Shown here: positions 52,725-60,354 of the stretch, piece after piece
Position numbering within the stretch: the stretch's first letter is position 1
Layout of the letters: each line of letters starts with the position of its first letter
Source of the DNA: Paenibacillus sp. V4I7
GTDB lineage: Bacteria; Bacillota; Bacilli; Paenibacillales; NBRC-103111
Direction: 5' to 3'
Assembly: GCF_030817275.1 (NCBI RefSeq)
Contig: NZ_JAUSZD010000002.1
Span: forward strand, 3,286,001 to 3,350,000
DNA: 64,000 nt
Made by a program: the position numbers and the translations under genes
The notes under the pieces: model-generated
Databases searched by the model: none
Told to the model about the DNA's origin: nothing
Seen by the model: only the letters and a program-made list of their open reading frames with translations

Positions 52725-52788
52725 ATTCCACAATATGGCTTCGTTTACTCAATCAATGGACCTGACTTAGGAATTAGTCGTAACCCCA

Positions 52789-53286
52789 CTAGTCAAAAGA
52801 ACGACGAGCTGGCCAAGACCCCTGCAGTTTGCGAATGAACATGATCTGTCCCGTGTGATAAGCGTCATGCATGATGAGGCTATTCACCCATCGGCCAACG
52901 GAGTGAGATCGATTGGGGAAAATGTGTTCGAATTCTTCCTCTTTCCAGCTTGCGATCCGATCACGAATTCCCTGATGAACGGATTGCAAACGGTCCAAGG
53001 TTTCTTGCCAATCCTCAGTCGACATTGACAGCACGGCAAAAGTATCGTCATTGGTCAGTTCCTCAGGATAATCGGATTCTTCACCCGTCATTCTTTTCAA
53101 TAATCGTTCTTTATAAAAAATCAGATGATGGACATTTTCCCAGATCGTGTTGACATGTTCGCCCTTAGGCCGCCAATTGGCTTGCTCTGCGGTCAACTCT
53201 TTAAGCGCATCAGCAAGTGGCGGATACCAGTCTTCCTTCTCATAACAGCTATCCCATCCGTGAAGCAACAGCTCGACTTTATTCAT
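52789..53286 (-). CDS. DinB-family protein
   Basis: A 165-residue four-helix bundle protein of the DinB/YfiT superfamily. Metal-binding histidines are visible at HHLIFYKERL and near the end HDAYHTGQIMFIRKLQGSWP, the latter being the family signature. Members include bacillithiol S-transferases and related thiol transferases; the substrate of this one is unknown. ATG 53286 has AAGGAGGATATGAA upstream. It is an isolated minus-strand unit. Confidence 0.88.
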   Translation of the reverse strand: MNKVELLLHGWDSCYEKEDWYPPLADALKELTAEQANWRPKGEHVNTIWENVHHLIFYKERLLKRMTGEESDYPEELTNDDTFAVLSMSTEDWQETLDRLQSVHQGIRDRIASWKEEEFEHIFPNRSHSVGRWVNSLIMHDAYHTGQIMFIRKLQGSWPARRSFD

Positions 53287-53474
53287 TTCATATCCTCCTT
53301 AAATTACGCATATGTAGTCATCTAAAACGGATTAACAAGTTACACTTGTAATTTACCATGGAATATTATGGAGGTCAAGTAACTAGTAAAATTGAGTTTA
53401 AGATGTTACAGTATTTCCAAAAAAAGAACGGGGTTTACCTTCTATGCTTTGGACGATTTCCTGAATAGCTTACA

Positions 53475-54167
53475 TCATGATTTGCGAAGCACCAAATCTG
53501 ATAGAGGCAGCGTCAAACTCCTCCATCTCTCGGGTACATCTTCATATTTATTGACGTAAACGGATTGCAAATACTTAGATACTCTGTTAACTTGGCCTTC
53601 AATTAATATCTCTCGTATTTCGGACGCCTTTGCAGGCACTAAGTTATTCAATACGATCTTGAATTCATCTAAAGGCAGAAACATATCCAAGCTCTTCTTG
53701 TAGGAACATCGAGTTGGAAATCGCGGCGAGCTCCCTGAATCGTATTTAGATAACTTCACATTGTAATAATGCTCGGATAACAATGCGTACGCGTCAAATT
53801 CCAAAACAGCAAACTCTTCATCCGGTTCTCTTCGTACATAGGTGTCCATCATTTTCTTACAATCCCTTAATGTGGGCCAAAAAAACACATGCCTGTCCAA
53901 ACAAGCCCGGAATTGTTCCAGTGTGGTTGCCGCATCTATCATGCTGTTAGCTATCCTAAGATGAGCATTTAGTGTTATCGAATATTCATGATAACTCACT
54001 TTCTCAGGCTTTAATCGGCGGTCACCTGTGGAGATGGGATTTATTTTATTACTGGACAATAGCTGGTCGAGATGAGCAATAACCGGTAAGTTCCTTACTC
54101 TTGTAAAATGGAATAAGTGCTTTCTGCTTTTTGCTTTTGTTATTGTATTTACAACAGCATCACTCAT
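53475..54167 (-). CDS. DUF7002-like protein
   Basis: A 230-residue protein beginning with a LFHFTRVRNLPVIAHLDQL segment, followed by NAHLRIANSMID, then LDRHVFFWPTLRDCKKMMD and FAVLEFDAYALLSEHYYNVK. The HxT...HVFFWP arrangement matches DUF7002 proteins, which look like distant ADP-ribosyltransferase/RES-fold relatives. Activity has not been shown. ATG 54167 has GAGGAGCAAG upstream. It is surrounded by unrelated small genes; no antitoxin partner was recognised, although the next gene upstream (54272-54628) is on the same strand. Confidence 0.6.
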   Translation of the reverse strand: MSDAVVNTITKAKSRKHLFHFTRVRNLPVIAHLDQLLSSNKINPISTGDRRLKPEKVSYHEYSITLNAHLRIANSMIDAATTLEQFRACLDRHVFFWPTLRDCKKMMDTYVRREPDEEFAVLEFDAYALLSEHYYNVKLSKYDSGSSPRFPTRCSYKKSLDMFLPLDEFKIVLNNLVPAKASEIREILIEGQVNRVSKYLQSVYVNKYEDVPERWRSLTLPLSDLVLRKS

Positions 54168-54271
54168 CGTCTTGCTCCTCTAAATAGAATCGAGAAAAGC
54201 CGCAATTATTTTTGCGGCATCCCGGGTGCTTATTAATATTCGTAATTAGGTACAGGAAACAATTAAGATAG

Positions 54272-54628
54272 TTAAGTGTTTTGAGGATTTAACTGAGAAA
54301 TGGAGTAATAGGCACGCTCAGTTTGAAGCATCAGCCCATTTTCATTTTGAATCCCTTGAATGATACCGATAAATGGTATTTCATAAACATCTTCGGGAAG
54401 CTTTTGTATTTGACCCTCCTCCGTCTCAATGCTTCCATTACCACGTAGTACAATCGTCTGTGGCAATATATAGCTGTCAAAGGTTTCAGAGCTTCCCATT
54501 AAACCAACGTTATCTAGTGCAAATTCAATCTGATCAATATCTTGCTGTTCTTTCTTTTGAATCGTCAAGCTATTTCCTATTTGGCCTTCCAACCAATTGC
54601 AAACTTCTTGTGCTGTTATTTCCTCCAT
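54272..54628 (-). CDS. Hypothetical protein (118 residues)
   Basis: An acidic cytoplasmic protein without signal peptide or membrane segments. The N-terminus (MEEITAQEVCNWLEGQIG) looks helical, and the rest (YILPQTIVLRGNGSIETEEG, VYEIPFIGIIQGIQNENGLM) appears beta-rich. I do not recognise a family. ATG 54628 has GGGGAG at a good distance. It lies on the same strand as the DUF7002-like gene, about 100 bp upstream of it, and could be co-transcribed. Confidence 0.65.
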   Translation of the reverse strand: MEEITAQEVCNWLEGQIGNSLTIQKKEQQDIDQIEFALDNVGLMGSSETFDSYILPQTIVLRGNGSIETEEGQIQKLPEDVYEIPFIGIIQGIQNENGLMLQTERAYYSISQLNPQNT

Positions 54629-54654
54629 AGTGTTCTCCCCTACTTTTATGATTT

Positions 54655-54687
54655 AGAAGCCTTAACCGGCAAGCGGTCAAGGCTTCT
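54655..54687. terminator. Hairpin terminator after the 54-residue gene
   Basis: AGAAGCCTTaACC and GGTcAAGGCTTCT form a 12-13-bp stem with a 7-nt loop. T-rich sequence follows in the plus direction; in the minus direction it lies directly after the small gene's stop. Confidence 0.6.
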
Positions 54688-54689
54688 TG

Positions 54690-54854
54690 TTATTTTTGCC
54701 GAGAATCAAAAGGTTCGTCCGTTATTTTGACCTTCCCTTCTGCAAGCTGGTGTATACCGTCACTCGTCCCCGCTGCATACACATCCGAAAGCTGTTCATG
54801 CGTAAGTGAACTGCCTTCTAATTTTTTGTCACGAGAATCCTTATCATTTTTCAA
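54690..54854 (-). CDS. Small hydrophilic hypothetical protein (54 residues)
   Basis: TTG at 54854 is preceded by GGAGGTGA, a near-perfect complement to 16S rRNA, with 5-nt spacing. The 54-codon frame runs LEGSSLTHEQLSDVYAAGTS and ends KITDEPFDSRQK before a TAA. It is charged, with no membrane segment. I do not recognise a family; the size and composition resemble small sporulation proteins, but this is only a resemblance. Confidence 0.6.
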   Translation of the reverse strand: MKNDKDSRDKKLEGSSLTHEQLSDVYAAGTSDGIHQLAEGKVKITDEPFDSRQK

Positions 54855-55008
54855 TGCACTCACCTCCATTTACCTGCTATATCCAATATAGTTTGTACTT
54901 TCAGTCTGTTCTTATTCTCTAATATTTGCATATCTTATTTAAGTATTTCTGCTAAGTATGGAAAATCAATAAACGGATTCCGGTTCCCTTGCAATTCAAG
55001 GTTATTCA

Positions 55009-55971
55009 TCATAAGCTCAGTAATTTAGCGACGAATTTGGGATTAAATACTTCGGATAGCTCGTCCATTACATTTAAATAGACAAGCCCATTGCCTTCAA
55101 GTTTTGGAGAATTCCCTAAGGGTACGGTTCGCTTTATTAATTGAGCATACAGCTCACGCTCTGTGAGATTTCGCTCGAAGCCTTCATTCACAAGTACTTT
55201 GATTAACGCCATTGCTCCGGCGACATGTGGAGTTGCCATAGAAGTTCCGCTTAATGTAGCATAGGCTCCGTTTAAATAGGTTGATAAAATTTTCTCCCCA
55301 GGGCCAACTAAATCGACTTCATTGTTCGAATTCGAAAAATTGGAAGAGCGTCTCTCCAAGTCAATTGCACCTACGCTAATGACTTCGTTATAACAACCTG
55401 GATAGTCAAACTCGTCTGTTGAATCAACCCCGTCACCTTGATTACCTGCCGCACAAATCACAACAATGTTGGCAGCTACGGCTTTTTGAATGGCTTCGTG
55501 TAACGCAGGAAGATTTTCTGGACCACCTAGAGACATGGAAATAATATCCACTTTATGTTCGATCGCATAGTTAATGCCGTTAATTATCCAATCGTACTGA
55601 CCAGAACCATTTTTATCAAGAACTTTAATAATAAGCAAATTAGCTTCAGGAGCTACTCCGACAACACCATTATTGTTTTTGGTCGCAGCGATGGTTCCGG
55701 CAACATGCGTGCCATGACCATTGTAATCCTTGTATACATCTATCTTGCCTTCATCGTCATTCGTAAAGTTAATTCCGCCGACTATTCGTTCTTTTAAGTC
55801 AGGGTGGGTGATATCACACCCGGTATCCAGTATGGCAACCGTTATTCCCTTCCCTCGTGTTTGATCCCAGATCTTTGGAGCCTGAATCATTTCCACTCCG
55901 GTTGGAATTTCATTGACCTGTTCAATCTTCTCAAGAACTTGAAACGGAATCACACGCACTTGTCGCTCCAT
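55009..55971 (-). CDS. isp: Intracellular subtilisin-like serine protease
   Basis: An S8 protease of 320 residues without signal peptide. The triad is D49 (VAILDTGCD), H86 (YNGHGTHVAG) and S244 (LSGTSMATPHVAG), with oxyanion N177 (CAAGNQG). The short N-terminal propeptide carries IPF at 8-10, the counterpart of the LIPY/F motif that blocks the active site of intracellular subtilisins until cleaved. This marks it as ISP, which degrades cytoplasmic protein late in growth and during sporulation. ATG 55971 has AGGAGG with good spacing. Confidence 0.93.
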   Translation of the reverse strand: MERQVRVIPFQVLEKIEQVNEIPTGVEMIQAPKIWDQTRGKGITVAILDTGCDITHPDLKERIVGGINFTNDDEGKIDVYKDYNGHGTHVAGTIAATKNNNGVVGVAPEANLLIIKVLDKNGSGQYDWIINGINYAIEHKVDIISMSLGGPENLPALHEAIQKAVAANIVVICAAGNQGDGVDSTDEFDYPGCYNEVISVGAIDLERRSSNFSNSNNEVDLVGPGEKILSTYLNGAYATLSGTSMATPHVAGAMALIKVLVNEGFERNLTERELYAQLIKRTVPLGNSPKLEGNGLVYLNVMDELSEVFNPKFVAKLLSL

Positions 55972-56030
55972 TTTAATTACCTCCTAATTAGGATTAAAAT
56001 AATAAAGCTTTGATTCATTCAAATTTGATG

Positions 56031-56220
56031 TTGATCGACGGGTTATCTCTATGCTATTATTTGGGAGAACATTTTTAACATATCGTTGTAATTTGCTAAA
56101 AAAAACAAGAGTGCTACCAACACTCCTGTTTTTTAGATACATTGGCTTTTGGGACCTCCTGGGGCTAATGGTTCATACACACCTACCTGATCGTTTTAGC
56201 GGCGAAGGGGTAGGTTTTTT
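56031..56220 (+). ncRNA. Candidate antisense RNA opposing the holin-like toxin 3' end
   Basis: A plus-strand promoter is visible (TTGATC 56031-56036, 18-nt spacer, TATTAT 56055-56060), giving a start near 56067. Two plus-strand terminator hairpins follow: one at 56105-56134 and a second one, ACCTACC...GGTAGGT (56181-56215) plus T6, ending at about 56220. The latter end coincides with the toxin stop codon (56219-56221) on the opposite strand. Such 3'-3' overlap is how RatA and SR4 silence TxpA and BsrG. Promoter read-through of the first hairpin is required for the longer form. No transcript evidence is available here. Confidence 0.45.
56098..56136. terminator. Bidirectional terminator downstream of the holin-like toxin
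   Basis: ACAAGAGTG (56105-56113) pairs with CACTCcTGT (56121-56129). T6 follows in the plus direction and T8 in the minus direction, giving the toxin mRNA a roughly 120-nt 3' untranslated region. Confidence 0.8.
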
Positions 56221-56317
56221 AGTGTATTCTAACAATGATTAACGCTATAAAAGTTAACAATGCCAAGAGGAAACTCCCAAATTGTAGAATCAACTTTATC
56301 ATTTCATCTGGTTTCAC
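56219..56317 (-). CDS. Holin-like toxin peptide (Hol_Tox type), 32 residues
   Basis: GTG 56317 opens a 32-codon frame to TAA 56219-56221. The peptide starts MKPDEMIKLI and is then one continuous hydrophobic helix LQFGSFLLALLTFIALIIV ending in RIH. The pattern (FG...ALLTFI.LI) is that of the putative holin-like toxins found as type I toxin-antitoxin peptides in Bacillota, which insert into the membrane. The Shine-Dalgarno GGAGGAGGG lies 6-9 nt upstream but within a hairpin (56325-56348). A c-di-GMP-I aptamer lies 133 nt upstream on the same strand. This is an inferred toxin, no toxicity shown. Confidence 0.72.
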   Translation of the reverse strand: MKPDEMIKLILQFGSFLLALLTFIALIIVRIH

Positions 56318-56324
56318 CTTTACC

Positions 56325-56348
56325 CTCCTCCTTCCTGACGAAAGGGAG
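56325..56348 (-). promoter_or_regulatory. Hairpin sequestering the toxin ribosome binding site
   Basis: On the minus strand CTCCCTTTC, 5-nt loop GTCAG, then GAAGGAGGAG: nine pairs with one bulged A. The 3' arm contains the toxin's Shine-Dalgarno sequence, so translation should be low unless the stem is opened. Confidence 0.6.
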
Positions 56349-56452
56349 ATCCGGGTGGCCTAGTATCTAACAAAAGTTCTACAAAAAGAAAAGTGAGAAG
56401 ATCGAAACCATCCTGCTAACAGTACCCAAGGATGTTTTTTGGGACAGAAAAA

Positions 56453-56550
56453 GCCTACCCTCATGTGATAGCTGGCTGGCATAGTTTCCCTTAGCCCCTC
56501 TAGCTTTGCGTCACCGCCTTTAAACGGTTTTGCCATTATCGTGGGTAGAC
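56453..56550 (-). promoter_or_regulatory. Cyclic di-GMP-I (GEMM) riboswitch
   Basis: The minus strand carries GTCTACCC (56543-56550) pairing with GGGTAGGC (56453-56460) as P1. Then follow GGCAAAACC (56526-56534) with a short P2 (CCGTT-taaa-GGCGG), the hallmark GACGCAAAGC (56503-56512), and GGGGCTAAGG...CTATGCCAGCC (to 56474) as P3. Sequence and order match the GEMM-I class that binds cyclic di-GMP. The P2 loop is TAAA rather than GNRA, a small departure. U5 follows P1 directly. The downstream gene is the 32-residue holin-like toxin at 56219-56317. Confidence 0.85.
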
Positions 56551-56569
56551 TTCTATATACTGTAAATCT

Positions 56570-56575
56570 ATTATA
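56570..56575 (-). promoter_or_regulatory. -10 box of the riboswitch-toxin transcript
   Basis: TATAAT on the minus strand, about 20 nt before the aptamer. The -35 region (TATTCT) is poor. The AT-rich upstream region has a second TATAAT at 56585-56590. Confidence 0.4.
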
Positions 56576-56714
56576 TGCCTAATTATTATATAAGAATATA
56601 GGGAGTTAGACACATTATAGATTGTAAGTGCATACAACAAATTTGTCGAACTTAATCAGGAAATACACCGGATCATAGAAAATCGTCATTCAACTAGTTC
56701 GAAAGCAATGTATT

Positions 56715-57905
56715 CTACATCTCCGCCCTTAAATTCTCAGTAACCTGCTGTCTTGTGAACTCATAGAAAGTAAAGGCTTCCTCCCAGGTCTGGAACCCCG
56801 CCTGCGCGATGATATCGCTACCTCCGCCTTTCCCATTGTATTTCCCTACATATTCTTTGAAGAAAGCACCGCACGAAAGTGGAGAACTACTGTTGTTAGC
56901 AAGAATAACTTTGTTCTCCGCAACTGTAGCGAGCAATACGGGAGTATCACTTTCTGAAGCTAGCTTCACCGCCAGACTTTGCAAATCTTTAAGTGTCTTG
57001 TCCTCAAACACACTTGCTATCAAGTTGCCTTCGCGGCTTGATAACAGCTCCTGCGCTACATAAGCATTGTTTCTTTCTTTGAGAGCAACCAGTTCAGCCT
57101 GAAGCTGCTTCTGTTCAATTTCCCACTTCTCAATCCGGTCGATAATCTCGTCTTTACCGGTGTTGAATTTGGATGACAAGACACCCAAAATCCGCTGGCT
57201 TTCATTAAACTCTTTCAAGGCGCGGTATCCGCACAAGAAGTAAATCCGAGTGTTTCCCTTTTGTTTTTCTGCTTTCAGCAGCTTAATCATGCCAATTTCG
57301 CCCGTTGATGAGACATGTGTCCCACCGCAAGCGTTGTATTCTACGCCTTTTATCTCGACAATTCGAATATGATCCGTCACTTTGGGCTGTTTAACTAACT
57401 GCAGTTGAGCTACTTCTTCTTCGGTTATAAAATAACTAACAATGCTGTTGTTCAGGTAAATTTGCCGGTTTACTTCATTCTCAATTGAAGCAAGCTGGTT
57501 CAACGTCAGTTCTGGCTGCTCCACATCGATCGTGGCATAATCGTTACCCAAATGAAAGCTTACCGTCATGGCCTGATAGAGTTCGCGGCACACCGCAGAG
57601 AGCAGGTGCTGGCCACTATGCTGCTGCATATGGTCAAATCTTCTTTCCCAATCGATCTGACAAGTCACCTTGCTCTCATCGGGCAGTCGTGCCAGCTTGT
57701 GCAGCACTTCATCGTCTTCATTGATCACATCAAGCACAGGAATCCCGTTAATATGCCCAACATCGCAGGGCTGTCCGCCCCCATGTGGGTAGAAAGCTGT
57801 CTCCTTCAGGATGACATAATACCCATTTTCTCTTTCAAGCGTTTGGTGTATCTCTGTTTGCCATTCGGTTACATAAGCAGAATTGTAATATAGTTTTATA
57901 GACAT
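56715..57905 (-). CDS. AlaX-like alanyl-tRNA editing protein with DHHA1 domain
   Basis: A 396-residue free-standing editing protein. The N-terminal beta-barrel domain has FYPHGGGQPCDVG, the central zinc site is HxxxH in MQQHSGQHLLS plus CxxxH in ACGGTH, and a C-terminal DHHA1 domain (about 300-390, ending near NGKGGGSDIIAQAG) follows. It hydrolyses serine or glycine wrongly attached to tRNA(Ala). The catalytic aminoacylation domain of AlaRS is absent. ATG 57905 has AAAGGAAATCG upstream. It is a separate unit downstream of the methyltransferase cluster. Confidence 0.92.
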   Translation of the reverse strand: MSIKLYYNSAYVTEWQTEIHQTLERENGYYVILKETAFYPHGGGQPCDVGHINGIPVLDVINEDDEVLHKLARLPDESKVTCQIDWERRFDHMQQHSGQHLLSAVCRELYQAMTVSFHLGNDYATIDVEQPELTLNQLASIENEVNRQIYLNNSIVSYFITEEEVAQLQLVKQPKVTDHIRIVEIKGVEYNACGGTHVSSTGEIGMIKLLKAEKQKGNTRIYFLCGYRALKEFNESQRILGVLSSKFNTGKDEIIDRIEKWEIEQKQLQAELVALKERNNAYVAQELLSSREGNLIASVFEDKTLKDLQSLAVKLASESDTPVLLATVAENKVILANNSSSPLSCGAFFKEYVGKYNGKGGGSDIIAQAGFQTWEEAFTFYEFTRQQVTENLRAEM

Positions 57906-57949
57906 GACGATTTCCTTTCTACTTGCTTGCCATTACGAAAAGGCATTTA

Positions 57950-59341
57950 TCATTTAGTACTAGCACTTAACCAACGTGCGCTGTTGAGCACTAGACGCCT
58001 GTAAGCTTCCGGTTTAAATGAAGGGGCATGATGTCCGGGTTGTAAATAGATCACTTTCCCAAGACCGTAGGCTTGTTCCCAGGCTGCTGGATACCTGTTC
58101 CCATCAAATTCGTACTCTAGAAAAACGGTTTTCTTGGTGAAAGGGTCAAAATCGAACATATACGGCTCTTCCTCCATGCTGAAGTCCTCTACACCCTCGA
58201 GTAATGGATGATTCTCCACAGATCCGTAATAATCCAGAGTCTGGTAGGGGGGATGGCCAGTAAATTTTGCGCCGATCATCTGGATCAGCTCGTAGCTTCG
58301 TTGAACCGAAATGCCATTATGGATGACAAGCAAGCCGCCTCCACCTGCCACAAATTGAATTATACCTGAAGTTTGTTCCGGTGACAGATCTCGGTTCCAG
58401 CAATCCGTATAGGATATGCAAAGCGAAAATTGTTTCCGATCCAATTTCGTGAAACTGTTGTAGTCCTCCGTACTCGTAATCAGAAAATCTTCGCCAAGAA
58501 TCCTGGTAAGCTCCTGCTTCGCAGGTTCCAATGGATGCCATGGGGCATCTGTATGGTCACCAACCAAAAGTACATTCGTTTTGTCACTCATGCGATCTTC
58601 TCCCCCATCTTTCGTTTTACCAAGGCAATTCTTTTCCGGTGTCTGCTTCAAGATAAACAGCATTTCGCGCAGCGTATCTTTATATTCCTCCATACGTTTC
58701 AAAATATTGGCTGCCGCTTGTTCCGCTGTATAAGTACCCGCATCGTTCCATGTACCGCTCATATACGTTTTGACCCAACCAGGATGTAGAATAAGGATAC
58801 GTCCGCCTTCTTTTCGAATCTGGTTATGGATGATCGTGGACCCCATATTGAGCGCGGCTTTCGCCATACAATACCCGAACCACGCTTCACGCCTGTTATT
58901 GCCAATGCTGCCAGCTTCCGAAGAAATATTGACAATGAGCTTACCGCCATTCATTATAGGCTCAATTAATGCGTTCGATACCCGGATAGCGCCGAGGGCT
59001 GTCACGTTGTACACATGCTGAATCTCTTCGAAGTTGAGCTCATCTTTCACTGTTTTCTCCGTATCTCCAAGGATAGCCGCGTTGTTGATTAGGATATCCA
59101 GTTTAGAGGTTTTGCTCTTAATGAAACTTGCAGCATTCATCACGCTTTCATCTGATCCCACATCCAAAACAAATGCTTGCAGCTGATTAGGGAATTGCTC
59201 AGCCAATAGGTCCATTTCTGCGTTGTGCTCCATGATACCCCCCGCATAAACCGTATACCCTTCTCGCAACAATGACTTCGTAATTGCTAGACCTATCCCT
59301 CTATCCGTTCCGGTTACACAAGCCGTTTTATTATTCGACAT
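57950..59341 (-). CDS. Short-chain dehydrogenase fused in frame to a ThuA-like domain
   Basis: One reading frame of 463 residues. The first part (1 to about 240) is a classical SDR: cofactor motif TGTDRGIGLA, NNAA, and catalytic S...YCMAK (NISSEAGS, WFGYCMAKAA). The second part, from ATG 58591 (residue 251), is a complete ThuA-like glutamine-amidotransferase-fold domain (VLLVGDHTDAPWHPLEPAKQ, GGGGLLVIHNG, GKVIYLQPGHH). GGGGGAGAAGATCGC precedes the inner ATG, so ThuA could be made separately. ATG 59341 has AGGAGG upstream. Most likely an SDR and a ThuA gene became fused by loss of the SDR stop codon. Substrates are probably sugar derivatives. Confidence 0.85.
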   Translation of the reverse strand: MSNNKTACVTGTDRGIGLAITKSLLREGYTVYAGGIMEHNAEMDLLAEQFPNQLQAFVLDVGSDESVMNAASFIKSKTSKLDILINNAAILGDTEKTVKDELNFEEIQHVYNVTALGAIRVSNALIEPIMNGGKLIVNISSEAGSIGNNRREAWFGYCMAKAALNMGSTIIHNQIRKEGGRILILHPGWVKTYMSGTWNDAGTYTAEQAAANILKRMEEYKDTLREMLFILKQTPEKNCLGKTKDGGEDRMSDKTNVLLVGDHTDAPWHPLEPAKQELTRILGEDFLITSTEDYNSFTKLDRKQFSLCISYTDCWNRDLSPEQTSGIIQFVAGGGGLLVIHNGISVQRSYELIQMIGAKFTGHPPYQTLDYYGSVENHPLLEGVEDFSMEEEPYMFDFDPFTKKTVFLEYEFDGNRYPAAWEQAYGLGKVIYLQPGHHAPSFKPEAYRRLVLNSARWLSASTK

Positions 59342-59378
59342 TTGATCGTCCTCCTGTGTATGGGTTGATCGCGATTTA

Positions 59379-60137
59379 CTAAACCTCTCCCCAATATACC
59401 TCGGTTTCATAGTCGAAGAACACTTTTCCATCCTGCTCATGCCGTTCAAATATATGCTGCAGTTCCGTCATCATCGGCTTAAAATTGGGGTGCTCAGGTA
59501 CGGGAATATAGGAAGATGACATCAACCTCCCCTTTAAACCTTCAAAATCGAGAACCTGAGTAATAGCGAATCGTTCTAGCTGCATACTATCGTTCTTGAA
59601 GAAAGACGCCAGCGTTTCCTGCGAAATATTTTTATGAGTAACTTTTTCATAATCGCTTCCAAATGTACGAAGCAATAAGTCGTACTCTTCTCTGAATGCA
59701 TTGCCATGTTCTAGACGCGAATTCCAGATCAATAGTACCTTCCCGCCAGGCTTCAGAATCCGATGGAATTCGGCTTGTGCGGCCGTGCGATCAAACCAGT
59801 GAAACGCTTGGGCACAAACGATAAAGTCAACAGACTCATTCGGTAGACCAGTCGCTTCAGCAGAGCCCGGTACGGTACGAAAATTCACATCTCCGCTCAA
59901 CATTTGCTCAGCGGCTTCCCGCATCGCTTGATTCGGTTCAACAGCGATTACTTGAGATCCTCTTTGTAAGAGCAGCTTTGAAAAGATACCTGTCCCTGCG
60001 CCGATGTCTGCAATGATGGCATTTGCGCGCAAACCAACGACGTCGTACAAGTAATCAATAGCCTCTTTCGGATAACTCGGGCGGAATTTCACATAGGTAT
60101 CAACGCGATTTGAAAAACGTTCTTTATGATTATTCAT
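59379..60137 (-). CDS. Class I SAM-dependent methyltransferase
   Basis: A 252-residue methyltransferase. Motif I IADIGAGTGIFSKLL, the acidic post-motif AVEPNQAMREAAEQM, and motif II VDFIVCAQAFHWFD are typical of the Methyltransf_11 group, including ubiquinone/menaquinone-type and small-molecule methyltransferases. The acceptor cannot be read. ATG 60137 has GAGAGG upstream. It lies 37 bp upstream of the SDR-ThuA gene on the same strand, probably as an operon. A striking operator array precedes it (60198-60241). Confidence 0.88.
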   Translation of the reverse strand: MNNHKERFSNRVDTYVKFRPSYPKEAIDYLYDVVGLRANAIIADIGAGTGIFSKLLLQRGSQVIAVEPNQAMREAAEQMLSGDVNFRTVPGSAEATGLPNESVDFIVCAQAFHWFDRTAAQAEFHRILKPGGKVLLIWNSRLEHGNAFREEYDLLLRTFGSDYEKVTHKNISQETLASFFKNDSMQLERFAITQVLDFEGLKGRLMSSSYIPVPEHPNFKPMMTELQHIFERHEQDGKVFFDYETEVYWGEV

Positions 60138-60197
60138 CTCATACCTCTCCCATCTGAAAAATATCCTTCTACAAACAAAGCGGCCAACTGTTATTGA

Positions 60198-60241
60198 GTG
60201 AAACGACTACTCTTGTTTCACTGAATGAAACAACGTTTCAC
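60198..60241 (-). promoter_or_regulatory. Four-half-site operator before the methyltransferase gene
   Basis: GTGAAAC (60198-60204) ... TTGTTTCA-N5-TGAAACAA (60213-60233) ... GTTTCAC (60235-60241): an inner perfect 8-5-8 inverted repeat nested in an outer 7-bp repeat of the same half-site. Such GTTTCA sites are common for TetR-type repressors; no such gene is in the window. Confidence 0.55.
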
Positions 60242-60305
60242 AATATACATCTCTATCATATTCAATTATTTGGCAAAAGTCCATAACAAATACATAGCTT
60301 TAAAA

Positions 60306-60334
60306 AGCAAAAAACGGCCGCAAAATTCGCGACC
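60306..60334 (-). terminator. Terminator of the phytanoyl-CoA-dioxygenase-like pseudogene
   Basis: On the minus strand GGTCGC...GCGGCC with one G-U pair is followed by GTTTTTTGC. Confidence 0.65.
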
Positions 60335-60354
60335 TTTCAACCCTTTTTTCAACT

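Noticed and set aside
53475..56317. Phage or integrated-element region around the holin-like toxin
   Set aside because: No integrase, attachment repeats or phage structural genes; the toxin type occurs as a stand-alone chromosomal module.
57485..57893. Plus-strand frames opposite the AlaX-like gene
   Set aside because: Antisense to the conserved HxxxH/CGGTH editing domain.
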